Assembly (NCBI GenBank): GCA_963808455.1
Contig: CAWEHT010000450.1
Coordinates: forward strand, 1-20,480
DNA length: 20,480 bases
Source: CAWEHT01 sp963808455
GTDB taxonomy: Bacteria; Chloroflexota; Anaerolineae; CG2-30-64-16
Direction: 5' to 3'
Position 1 is the stretch's first letter; each line of letters starts with the position of its first letter. Under the pieces are notes generated by a model that was not told where the DNA came from, searched no databases, and worked only from the letters and a program-made list of their open reading frames with translations. Below, piece after piece: positions 9,320 to 17,500 of the stretch. A program made the translations under genes and the position numbers.

Positions 9320-9343
9320 ACAACGCATTGTATCACACGTTGT
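9320..9343 (-). promoter_or_regulatory. Extended -10 promoter with inverted repeat for STAND regulator copy 2
   Basis: On the minus strand TGATACAAT (9335-9327) repeats the extended -10 of copy 1. It is flanked symmetrically by the perfect inverted repeat ACAACG (9320-9325) / CGTTGT (9338-9343). Sequence just downstream (CTCAAATC and the TAGGTGCTC before the start codon) is also shared with the copy 1 promoter. Confidence 0.6.
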
Positions 9344-9349
9344 TCGTGA

Positions 9350-9630
9350 TCGCCCAGGTTGAGACCGTCTTGGGACAGAAGCGTCGAGACGATCGAAGGG
9401 TTGGCGCAGGGAGGCCGGCTGCACCCTTTACAGCGCGCTTTTGTCGAACAGGGCGCTGTGCAGTGCGGCTATTGCAGCCCCGGCATGATCATGACGGCTA
9501 AGGCGCTGCTCGACCGGACCCCGCAGCCCGGAGACGCGGAGATCAAGGCCGCGCTCAAGCACAACCTGTGTCGCTGCACCGGGTATAGCAAGATCATCGC
9601 TGCCGTGCACGCGGCGGCGGACGAGCTGGC
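9350..9630 (+). pseudogene. 2Fe-2S small subunit of xanthine dehydrogenase/CO dehydrogenase family, 3' remnant
   Basis: From about 9380 the frame reads SVETIEGLAQGGRLHPLQRA, then QCGYCSPGMIMTAKALLD and LKHNLCRCTGYSKIIAAV. This is the C-terminal helical 2Fe-2S domain of molybdenum-hydroxylase small subunits, with all four cluster cysteines (CGYC and CRC). These proteins pass electrons from the Mo-containing large subunit. The N-terminal plant-type ferredoxin domain, about half of the usual 150-170 residues, is missing, and the preceding bases (VETVLGQ before a one-base break near 9374) do not supply it. No start codon or ribosome binding site fits. It abuts the promoter of the divergently transcribed STAND regulator, so a deletion or insertion ended here. 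I treat it as a remnant and not as a working gene. Confidence 0.82.
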
Positions 9631-9716
9631 CAGATCGAGGGCGCTGCCCTCAGGCGTGCTGGCGGCGCTCGCTTCGCCGCCAGGCGGCCCTCGCAGAGCA
9701 GGATGCGGAGACGGGC

Positions 9717-9989
9717 GGGGTGGTAGTGTACGTGGGATCGCAGGTGCCTTTCGAGGACCGCGAGGCGATTGCGGCCAGCCTGGCGCTGCCGCACGGGCAG
9801 GTGCGGGTGGTGCATATGCCCACGGAAGGCCCTTTCGGCGCCAAAGGCGCCGGCGAGATCACTTCCATGCCCACCGCTCCGGCGATCACCAATGCTATCC
9901 GCCGTGCGGTGGGAGTTCGGACCTTCGCGCTGCCTGTGGACCCTGCTGCCCTGAAAGGATGCGGCGGCCCGGCGGCGCATCGCCCCTGA
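9717..9989 (+). pseudogene. Xanthine dehydrogenase-type large subunit, internally deleted remnant
   Basis: The frame reads VVVYVGSQVPFEDREAIAAS, LALPHGQVRVVHMPTEG, then without interruption GPFGAKGAGEITSMPTAPAI, TNAIRRAVGVRTFALPVDP. The first part is the Mo-cofactor domain just before the family's GGAFGGK motif; the second is the extreme C-terminus, which normally lies several hundred residues later. Both regions carry a G-x-F-G-x-K motif and the join falls exactly on it (about 9815-9850), so an internal deletion between similar motifs is likely. The 5' part of the gene is also missing. It follows the small-subunit remnant in the same orientation, as in a normal coxS-coxL or xdh pair. The product cannot be functional. 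Confidence 0.8.
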
Positions 9990-10014
9990 CCGGGCCTGCG
10001 CCTGGGAACGCCGG

Positions 10015-10030
10015 CATCCCTGCCGGGATG
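10015..10030. repeat. Short hairpin repeat CATCCC/GGGATG, copy A
   Basis: CATCCC, a TGCC loop and GGGATG form a 6-bp stem. A closely related hairpin (CATCCCG / CGGGATG) occurs inside the dispersed repeat at 18862-18880, and the shared 3' part TGCCGGGATG suggests the two are copies of one small palindromic element. Confidence 0.5.
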
Positions 10031-10046
10031 TCAGGGTCTGGTGGCA

Positions 10047-10253
10047 TCACCAAGCAAGGGCAGCGAGCTCGGGGGAGGCAGCGGCGGGCTGCTTGCGCAC
10101 GGGCACGGTCTCGCCGGTGTACATCGATTGGTCAACCATCACGCCGGTTTCGTCGGCCACCAGGATGGCGATCCCTTCGAGGAAGCCCGTAACCCCCTGG
10201 CCGGTGAGGTAACCGAACAGGCTACAGGGCCGCGAAGGTGATGCCAGCGTCAC
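10047..10253 (-). pseudogene. P-type cation ATPase, remnant of membrane and actuator segments
   Basis: The minus strand encodes LFGYLTGQGVTGFLEGIAIL directly followed by VADETGVMVDQSMYTGETVP and VRKQP. DQSxxTGExxPV is the actuator-domain loop (TGES motif; here TGET) of P-type ATPases. The segment before it resembles the N-terminal transmembrane region, which should be separated from the loop by around a hundred residues. The phosphorylation motif DKTGT and everything after are absent. I infer a remnant of a cation pump with an internal deletion, of the same kind as the neighbouring xanthine dehydrogenase remnants. Its apparent ATG overlaps the stop of the DUF4157 gene (ATGTGA), which looks fortuitous. 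Confidence 0.6.
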
Positions 10254-12392
10254 ATCTTGACCTTCGGCCTGCTGCCTATGATGGTGGTCTTCTCGAATTC
10301 GTAGTTGTCGAGGACTTGTTTGACCCAGTCAAGTTCCTTACCGGCGAGCTTGCCTTTCTCCAGGCCCGCGAACAGGGCGGGATACTCCGTCTCGATGTCC
10401 ATCAGCTTGGCCTTCGCGAGATTCTTGGTGCGCTCGCGATCGGTACTTTCCCTTCTTGATGTCGTCCCGCAGACGCCGCTCGATCTCGGAGGCTACCCAT
10501 CCATCGAGGTAGCGCTCGAGCGATACGTTGATCTCTTTCTGGCCCTCTTCGCTGACCTCCTGCTTCTCCGCTCGCCGTGGGCCCGTCTTGATCACGTCGG
10601 CCCAGTTTTCCGGCTTGATATTCCCGAGCGCCTCGACGTGCGTCACCTTCTTCGAGTAGGCCTGGCCAAGCTTGCCGCTTGAAGACTGATAGATGCCCCT
10701 GATCTTGGCCCTACGCTGGCGCGGCCCCTCACCGCCCTGCTCCTCAGGCTTCTTCAGGGAAATGGGGCCGTCGATCTCAAGTTTGAAGTTGACCTTCTGC
10801 AGGAACAACTCGAGGGCCTGACCGGCGTATTTCAGGCCGTACATGGCCCCAGACGGGTTGACGGATATGTTGTCCGGCTCGGGCTTGCCTTTGTAGTAGG
10901 CTTCGCCCTCTGCCGGAAGCCTGAACATCTCGGGCCAGGCAGCACCCTTCTTGCTTCCCTTGATCAGCCTGGGGTCGATGGTCTGCCGGATGTCGTGGCC
11001 GTGGAACTCGGCGCCCTCCTCGTGCGCGCCGCGATCTTCGGCCTGATGCAGCGCATCGCTCAAAATCGAGAGCCCCGCCGCGTGGGCACCGGCCAGGTAG
11101 AGCGCCGCCGCTTTCTGGAGCAGCGCTTCGGTGATAGCGCGGTTCTTGGGCGCTGCCGCGTGCATCTTCATCTTGTACATGCCACCCTCGCCATGGTGCA
11201 GCATGTACCAGTCAGGCCGCTGGTGCAGATCGTTCTTGTTCCACATGAGCATGGCCTGGCCCATGGAGATCAGGCCCCCAGCGTGGCCCTTCTTGAGCAA
11301 CTTCTTGAACTGCTTGATGATGGGGTCGCTCTTGGCCATGCCGGTCGCCATGGCATTCTGTTCATCCTGGATATAGTCCATGTCCGGTGACCGGTCGGCC
11401 AGGTACTTCTGCGCGTCCCTGTCGTAGCTGGTAGCGAGCAATTGCTCGTCGGCGAAAACTTTCTGCGTGATGCTGCTGTGCCCCGTCGGCATCCAGCGCC
11501 GGACGGCACCGGGCTCGCGCTGCTGGATGGTATGGGTCAGCTCGTGGGCCAGCAGCCGGACGCCGGTCGAGGTGCCGGGATCGTACCTGTCGGCGGGGAT
11601 GAATACGTCCTGGCCGCGGGTGAAGGCCTGGGCGCCCAGGTCCTGGCTTAGCCGAGCCACTTCCGGGCCGCTATGGATGCGTACTGCGCTGAAGTCAGCG
11701 CCGAACCGCGGTTCCAGGTCGGCACGGACGCCGTCGGGCAGCGGGCGGCCGGAAGAGGCCGCCAGCGCCGCCTCCATGCCGGGCCCAGCATCTCCGCCCT
11801 CCGGCCCCACAGGTCGCCGCGCCACACCCGACGGCACGGACGCGTCGCCCTCCTCCGAGCGGAGCACCGGCGCCTCCCGCTCCGGCGCTGCCGGCCTGGC
11901 GTCCGGCACCCGCGAGATGGACGCCGCCAGCGACCCAGCCTGGATCTTCCCGTCCGGCCCCTCTCGCTGCACGCCATCACGCGAGGCCAGGGTGCCCTGT
12001 CCCGCGTCGCCGCCCGGCGCCATCGCCAGCACTCGGTCGGCGACGCGATCGGCTTCCTGCTCGTAAGCGTCGCCGGCCGCGCCGACGGTGAGCTTCGCCT
12101 GGATGCCGAGGTGGTACGGTCCAAGGATGCGCTGCAGGCAGACGCCGGGGCCAGGCTGCCGGGCCGCTGCCGGTTGGGTCGACTGCTCGGCGAGCAGGCG
12201 CGAGACCGCCTGGTTGCCGACGACCCGCTGGAGGGCCAGGATCTCGCCGGTCGAGGTAGGCTCCCGGCCCACGCGAGCGGCTTGGGCGTCCGCCAAACCG
12301 GCGCCGCGGCTTTGGGCAAGAGGAGCGGGCCGAGGCGGCGTCCTCGTTGAGGACTCATGCTTCTGGTAGGGCGCGCGGCTTGAGCTTTCCAT
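10250..12392 (-). CDS. DUF4157 (eCIS core domain) protein with C-terminal His-rich helical domain
   Basis: About 714 residues when read through one indel. ATG 12392 is preceded by AGGAGG at a good distance; an upstream in-frame start at 12443 lacks one. The N-terminal linker carries ILALQRVVGNQAVSRLL and IQAKLTVGAAGDAYEQEADR, motifs that recur in eCIS-associated proteins. DUF4157 spans about 216-295 (GRPLPDGVRADLEPRFGADF, VRIHSG, FTRGQDVFIP) with the metallopeptidase-like HELTH at 283-287. Residues 303-470 are a different, mostly helical domain with clustered metal ligands: GHSSIT, MLHHGEG, SDALHQAEDRGAH and FHGHD. H449-x3-D453-x3-H457 recalls zinc phospholipase C/P1 nuclease motifs but is two residues short. 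The frame breaks near 10448-10457; the other frame continues ESTDRERTKNLAKAKLMDIE to TGA 10252-10250. DUF4157 proteins are often cargo of contractile injection systems; no such structural genes are in this window. Confidence 0.85.
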
Positions 12393-12536
12393 GAGACAGC
12401 CTCCTATCGGGGCAGACAGTAGCAGGCGGAGCAAGCACTCCACCGTTGCGCATCAAGCACGAAAGCTCACTTTGAAGGCGCTGCGCTGGTCTCACTGGCA
12501 GGCGAGAACAACAGTTGGCGCGTTCAACCTGCGTGT

Positions 12537-12564
12537 ATTATACAACTGCCCGGCTGAATTGCAA
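12537..12564 (-). promoter_or_regulatory. Promoter of the DUF4157 gene
   Basis: On the minus strand TTGCAA (12564-12559), 16 bp, and a perfect TATAAT (12542-12537) form a sigma70-type promoter. It predicts a leader of about 138 nt before ATG 12392. Confidence 0.6.
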
Positions 12565-12757
12565 CCCGTTCGCGTGTGCACAGACGATGACATACCTGAC
12601 TTCTTGCACTGCCCGTCGAATCCTTGCGAAGGGCAGCACTCATGTCACGGCGAGGGCTCATCGCAACCATGCCGTGATTCACATCAGGCCGACAGCTCGC
12701 CGGGCGGCACCGCCAGCGCCACCGGCGTGACCTACAGCAGTATCCGAAAGGTCGAAC

Positions 12758-12773
12758 GGATGGATGGATGGAT
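12758..12773. repeat. (GGAT)4 microsatellite
   Basis: Four tandem GGAT units in a non-coding spacer, a possible slippage site. No promoter or start codon depends on it as far as I can see. Confidence 0.8.
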
Positions 12774-12862
12774 GGCGGCGTCCGTATCCAGCGACAGCCC
12801 AGGCGCCGGGGGAGCATCCAACAGGCCGGCGACGCGAGCTGCAAGCCCTCGCGCGTGTCGAG

Positions 12863-12889
12863 CCGCTCTCCTTGCCCCCCGTGGAGCGG
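12863..12889 (-). terminator. Possible terminator hairpin of the aminotransferase-to-membrane-protein operon
   Basis: CCGCTC (12863-12868) pairs with GAGCGG (12884-12889) around a 15-nt loop, about 40 bp beyond the stop of the last gene of the minus-strand operon. The stem is short and no T-run follows, so this is weak. Confidence 0.25.
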
Positions 12890-12930
12890 TTGCAGCGAAC
12901 GAAAGCTGGGGTTGGAGGTGTTCCGAGAAG

Positions 12931-13740
12931 TCATCGATCAGGCCGGTACCGAGGTAATGCCGGCCGTTCGCTCGTCTGCCCCTCCCCCCTCGCGATGAGC
13001 AGCGACGCCAGGCCGCTCATGCTCAGGGCGGCGGCGGCCGCGAGGGCGTAGGTCCACGCCAGCGGCAGGGCCATCAGGGCCAGGCCCACCACCAGGAAGA
13101 ACCCGGCCGCCGCCAGCACGCCAAGCACGATCCCGCGCAGCAGGTTCCTGACGGCCGCGGCGCCCTCCTGCTGGTGCGTGAACACGGATAGGACGAGGGT
13201 GAAGACCGGGAACGGGGAAAGCAGGCCGCTGAGCTGCGGCCCCAGGGCGCTGGCGAAGCCGGTGAGCCCCACCACGAACGCGGCGGCCAGGGTCATGCGC
13301 GCCGGAAGGTCCCACTTCGGCGTGCCGGCCGTGTGGGGAGCGACGGGGGCGCGCGGGATAAGTCGCGACGTGAGCCCGATCACCAGCAGCAGGAGGCCGA
13401 AGGCCGGCGCCAGCGACCAGGAAAAACAGTTCCAGAGAGCTGTGGCGAGCAGGAAAGCGCAAACGCCTGCCAGCGCGCTCAGCGGCCAGCGGCATCGGCC
13501 CGCCGTGGCGCTGTAGGCCAGGCAGAACAGGCACATCGACGACGTGCCGGCGAGGGTACCGACAGCAGCCCGCCCGGCGAACGCCCGGCCGTATTGCCAC
13601 ACCAGGAAGAGCGACACCGGCGCCGAGGTGAGCGGCAGCCCGGTCAAAAGCCCGCTGACGGCCGGCCCCCACCGCCGGCCTGCCAGCGTGATCGACCCGA
13701 TGAAGAGCGGTGTGAAGATCAGCTTGAACGCCAGGATCAT
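12931..13740 (-). CDS. Small multi-pass membrane protein of unknown function
   Basis: The 269-residue product begins MILAFKLIFTPLFIGSITLA and contains about eight hydrophobic segments, among them GPAVSGLLTGLPLTSAPVSL, FGLLLLVIGLTSRLIPRAP, MTLAAAFVVGLTGFASALG, VFTLVLSVFTHQQEGAAAV and LGVLAAAGFFLVVGLALMAL. It reads as an integral membrane protein of a conserved but unnamed type; I cannot assign a transport substrate. The 5' side is open in frame with the glycosyltransferase because of a frame break there, but ATG 13740 starts exactly where the hydrophobic family-like sequence begins, 34 bp after the restored glycosyltransferase stop. No strong Shine-Dalgarno is visible, so translation may be coupled to the preceding gene. 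It is the last gene of the minus-strand operon. The hydrophilic final 20 residues may be an extension. Confidence 0.75.
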   Translation of the reverse strand: MILAFKLIFTPLFIGSITLAGRRWGPAVSGLLTGLPLTSAPVSLFLVWQYGRAFAGRAAVGTLAGTSSMCLFCLAYSATAGRCRWPLSALAGVCAFLLATALWNCFSWSLAPAFGLLLLVIGLTSRLIPRAPVAPHTAGTPKWDLPARMTLAAAFVVGLTGFASALGPQLSGLLSPFPVFTLVLSVFTHQQEGAAAVRNLLRGIVLGVLAAAGFFLVVGLALMALPLAWTYALAAAAALSMSGLASLLIARGEGQTSERPALPRYRPDR

Positions 13741-13774
13741 CGTCTTGTGCTGATTGAGGGTAGAGGGCCGCCCT

Positions 13775-16701
13775 TCACGGCCCCTGAAACTGGATCGTCC
13801 ACAGCGGGGTGAGCGGCAGGTAATCTTGCTCGGCGTGCCCGGCGGCGTCCAGCCAATGCAGCGCCTGGCCGCCGCGCGTGTCGCACGAAGGCGCAGTTCG
13901 GGCCGGTCCATCGCCGCGGCCGGCGCCAGCTTCACGGTCACGTGCCACGCTCCCGGCCCCGTCACCTTCAGCGTATCCTGCCAGGTGACCGCCTGGCGGT
14001 AGCTATCCCACACCTGCACTTCCAGTTGGGCCGGTTGGTCGCAGCGCCCCACCTGGAGCGTCAGATCGAAGCCGTCCTGGGATGCTCCAGACGACGTGTC
14101 GGCCGCCGCCGGCTGGTCGAGGGCATACCCGGTGATGCTGATGCCCCCGGCCGGGTCGCCTCCCTGTCCCGGCTGGCCGAGGACGGCCGGCTGCGCCGCG
14201 GGCAGCAGGATGCGGCCGCTGACGAGCGCCTCGTCGTAGGCGAATGCCGGGTTGCTCGGGCTCGAGGCGGGCAGCCGCTGGCCAGTCGCGGCGTCATACA
14301 CGCCGACGCCGATTTGCAGGGCCGTGGGGGCAAGCGGGAGGGGCGGCATGGCGAGCGGCTGGAAGTCGGCCAACATCTGGCCCGGCTGCAGCTCGCTGGT
14401 CGGGATCGCTCCCAGCATCGGGGGCCCGTCGTGCGTGGCGATGAGGTGCCCGAGCGCGTCCCAGGCGTGCACGAACACCGTGTAGTTCTTCGGTGGCCTG
14501 GCCAACACGCGCCAGTAGAGCGTGATCCCGGTCGCTCCTCCCGCCTGCCATGGGCTGCGAGCCGCCTCCAGCCCATCCAGCTCGAGCACGCCGCCGAACG
14601 TCACCTGCAGCGGCTGCGCCGAGGCCGGCATCCCGGCTACCAGCCCTTGCACGGGCGACATCGGCACGGTCCGCTGGTAGATGGTGAGGTCCCCGCCCCA
14701 GAAGCCCTGCCCGGGCACGCTGGCGCGCGGAGCGTAGGCTGCCTGAAACCACGGATCGCGGTAGATATCGAAGCCGAAGATGGGGTTCACGTCGGAAAGC
14801 ACCAGGTAATCGGGCTGCCTGGCGTAGAGCGCCCAGCCCGGATCGCGGCGGGCGAGGGCCCGGGCCACGTCGTTGTCCAGCAGGCCGAGAAAATCCACCA
14901 TCGGCCGCTGGCTGAAATACCCGATGATGCCGACCTCGCTGGCGCCGACCGTGGCGCCCGGCGGCGTATTTTCGGCCAGCCAGGCGCCGGCCGCCCGGTA
15001 CGGCCTGACCTTGGCCTCCGGGCGCACCTTGCTCGCCACGTCGAACTGGCCGGATGCAGAAGCCCCCTGCGGCGCCAGGCCCCCGCCGAATGGGTGAGCG
15101 GCCCACGCCGGCAGGTGCCCTGTGACGATCAGGTGCGAGGTGAGCGGCGCGGCCAGGGCAAGCGCGGCCAGCGCGGCCAGCGCGGCCCATTTGGCGGAGG
15201 GGCGCGGCCGGCCGAGGCGGCCGGCCAGGGCCGCCGTGCCTGTCGCCGCCAGCGCCGCCAGCGCAGGCACGGCGGGCAGGTAGTACCAGATGTAGGGGCT
15301 GACGCCCAGGATGAGATAAAGCCCAATGTGCAACGCCAGCCAGCCAAGCAGCCAGCCGGCCGGGGCGCAAGCAGGCAACGCGAACGGGCGGCCGGGTTGC
15401 CGGGATGCGCGCGAGCGGCATGCCCCCCGCGCCCCGGCGGGGGCGGCCGTGGCCTCGCCCGGATCGCCGGGGCTGCCGGGCGGGGCGGCGCCCTCCGGCG
15501 GCAAGCGCCGCCCCGCCGGGCCTGCTGCCCCAACCGGCACGGGTGCCAGGCCGGCCTGGGCGCGGGCGGCTTCGAGCCCGGGCGTGCGGGCCGAAGCTTG
15601 CAAGCCGGCGGCGTCACGCTCGCTGCCTGTAAGCTCAGCGCTCTCCAGGCGGTCGCGCCCTCTTGCAGCCCCGGACGCTCCCGTGCCCGCGCTGCCGGGC
15701 CGGGCTGCCCGGCGGACCTGGCGGTACGACGCCACGGCCGTCGCCGCCAGGCCGGCCAAAACCAGCAAGACGATGGCCGCGTACCAGGGCGCCTGGTCCC
15801 AGTAGGCGCGCCCCAGGATCAACAAGCCCCCGGCATAGGTGGTGCCGGGAAAGAAGCCGCCGATGCCGAGGGTGTTCTGGGCCTGCTTTGCCGCCAGGGT
15901 CGAAGGCATCTGCAAGCCCAGCAGCGCAAAGAGCGTCCCATAGCCCATGGCGACGGAGACGGCGTAGAATGCTACAGGGCCGAGACGGCGCCAGGGGCGA
16001 GCCGACAGCGCCGCGGATAAGACTGCCAGGCCCCGCTGCAGCAGCGCGCCCGGCCGGAAGGCAAGGCATGCTGCGGGCAAGGGCCGCCGAGACCCGCCGG
16101 CGGCCACGCCGGGAAGGTTCGGGCCCGGGAGGCCGTCTTTCCGTGCTTTCCAGGGGGCGTTCACGGCCAGGCTGAGGCCCCAGGCCGCGGCGGCGGCCGC
16201 CGCGTCGAAGCGGAGCAGCGTGGCTGCCACGAAGGCCACGGACGCCCAGCCCTGCCGCCCGCGCCGGGCGCAAGCCCAACCCAGCAGCGCCAGCGCGAGG
16301 GCCGGCAGGCCCTCCATCCCAAGCACGAGCCAAAGCGGCGGCGCGAGGGCCAGGAGCATGGCGCCGAAGGAGGCTGCCGGCTCCGAGAGGCCGCCCAAAA
16401 GGTCGAGCAGCGCGAGGGCAGCGATGAAGATGCTCGCCACGCCCAGCCAGGTCCCGGCGGCCGGTATGTCGAGCCCCAGCACCTTGCAACCGGCCAGCAG
16501 CACGGCGTAGCCGGGCGCGGTCGCGGCGAAGCTGCGGTCGCCGTCCAGGTTGTAGACCAGCTGCCCGTGCTGGGCCAGGTTCAGGGCGTAGCGGTAGGTG
16601 ATGAAGGCATCGTCGATACCGATCGTCCTCGCGTAGGGCAGCGCCAGCGCGACGGCCACGGCTGCCAGCAGCGCGATCGCCAAGGCCTTCGACGGCTTCA
16701 C
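13775..16701 (-). CDS. GT-C-type membrane glycosyltransferase with C-terminal beta domain (one frame break)
   Basis: About 975 residues. A transmembrane helix (KALAIALLAAVAVALALPYA) leads into IGIDDAFITYRYALNLAQHG with the Asp-Asp pair (30-31) in the first outer loop, the catalytic signature of GT39/ArnT-like enzymes that use polyprenyl-phosphate sugars. Further hydrophobic segments follow to about residue 560, interrupted by a 100-residue Pro/Ala/Gly-rich insert. Then come a soluble region (ENTPPGATVGASEVGIIGYF, VDFLGLLDN) and a C-terminal beta-rich domain (TLYWRVLARPPKNYTVFVHA, GQFDLTLQVG-type strands). The start is GTG 16701, whose GTGA overlaps the methyltransferase stop, so the two are translationally coupled. 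A 2-nt GC expansion near 13870-13885 breaks the frame; the other frame reads RGGQALHWLDAAGHAEQDY to TGA 13777-13775. The acceptor glycan is unknown. The operon context suggests cell-envelope modification. Confidence 0.8.
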
Positions 16702-17491
16702 GGCCAATGCTGCCCCTCGATCGTCAGCCAGGCGATGCCGACCGTCACCCGCCAACCGCAGAGGGCCGAGCCCTGAGCCAGCCTGGCGACCTCGCCGGCC
16801 GTGTAAGCCGCGTTGCGGCTCCCCAGCGGCTCGTCGATCCTCCGCAGCTCGGGCGGCACGATGGCCCGGCCGGCCAGCCACAGCGACAGCCAGGGCAGCG
16901 GGCCCATGTCGCGCCGCAGGTCGAAGATCAGGAAGGCGCCGCCAGGCCGCAAGACGCGTGCGATCTCGTTCAACACGGCGGCCGGCTCGGCCCAGTGGTG
17001 CAGCGAGAAGGCGCTCACCACCATATCGACGGAGTCATCGGGGAGCGGCAAGGCCCAGGCTTCGCTGCTCTCGAAGGTCACTGCCCCGACCAGCCCGGCC
17101 GCGGCGGCCGCATCCCGGGCCTGCGCCAGCGCCCGGGGTGAGCGTCCGATGCCGACGATATGGGCGTCCGGCACGCGTTGCGCCAGGGCCAGCGCCAGCT
17201 GCCCCGTGCCGCAGCCCAGGTCCACCCAGGGCGCCGGCCTCAGCCCGGCGGGCGCACGCCCATACTCGTCTGCCAGGTGGGCGACCCGGTCGACCACGAG
17301 CCACCGCAAAGCACGCATCGGGGCCTGGCTCGCGGGCCCGCGCACGCGCCACCGCCACGCCCGGTGTCTCGGCGTTGCTGAAGTGGGGCTTCCGCAGGCG
17401 CGAGCGCCGGGCGTAGAATCCCCATCCCGGCGCCCACGGCAACCCCTGCCGCCACGCCACCCAGGATAGCCAGCCAGCTACGTACCCTCAT
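16698..17491 (-). CDS. Membrane-anchored class I SAM methyltransferase (two likely frame breaks)
   Basis: The catalytic part is clear: motif I WVDLGCGTGQLALALAQ, then IVGIGRSPRALAQARDAA, LPLPDDSVDMVVSAFSLHHW and NEIARVLRPGGAFLIFDLRR, a Methyltransf_11/UbiE-like fold. It is intact from 17345 (215 residues). I extend it to ATG 17491 because that frame starts with a membrane anchor (SWLAILGGVAAGVAVGAGMG) behind GAGGG, and a second frame then gives FYARRSRLRKPHFSNAETPG before the main frame resumes with GPASQAPMRALRWLVVDRVA. This needs indels near 17418-17424 and 17333-17348, both in G/C-rich stretches; the extension is inference. The stop overlaps the glycosyltransferase start by four bases (GTGA), and the aminotransferase stop lies nine bases upstream. 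The methyl acceptor is unknown. Confidence 0.75.
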
Positions 17492-17500
17492 CGTGAGCCC

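Larger units (their letters stand above)
12393..12930. other. Intergenic region without a recognisable gene
   Basis: This 538-bp spacer lies between the start of the DUF4157 gene and the end of the small membrane protein. Open frames here have no family-like features on either strand. It contains the DUF4157 promoter (12537-12564), a (GGAT)4 microsatellite at 12758-12773, and a GC-rich inverted repeat at 12863-12889. Confidence 0.6.

Noticed and set aside
13942..16020. 692-codon plus-strand frame opposite the glycosyltransferase
   Set aside because: No recognisable domain; Arg/His/Gln-rich antisense shadow of a gene with membrane helices and a DD motif.
12931..16881. One 1316-residue fusion of glycosyltransferase and membrane protein
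   Set aside because: The frame is open only because of an indel near 13877. The alternative frame gives a natural glycosyltransferase end at 13775, and the N-terminal 60 residues overlap the methyltransferase.
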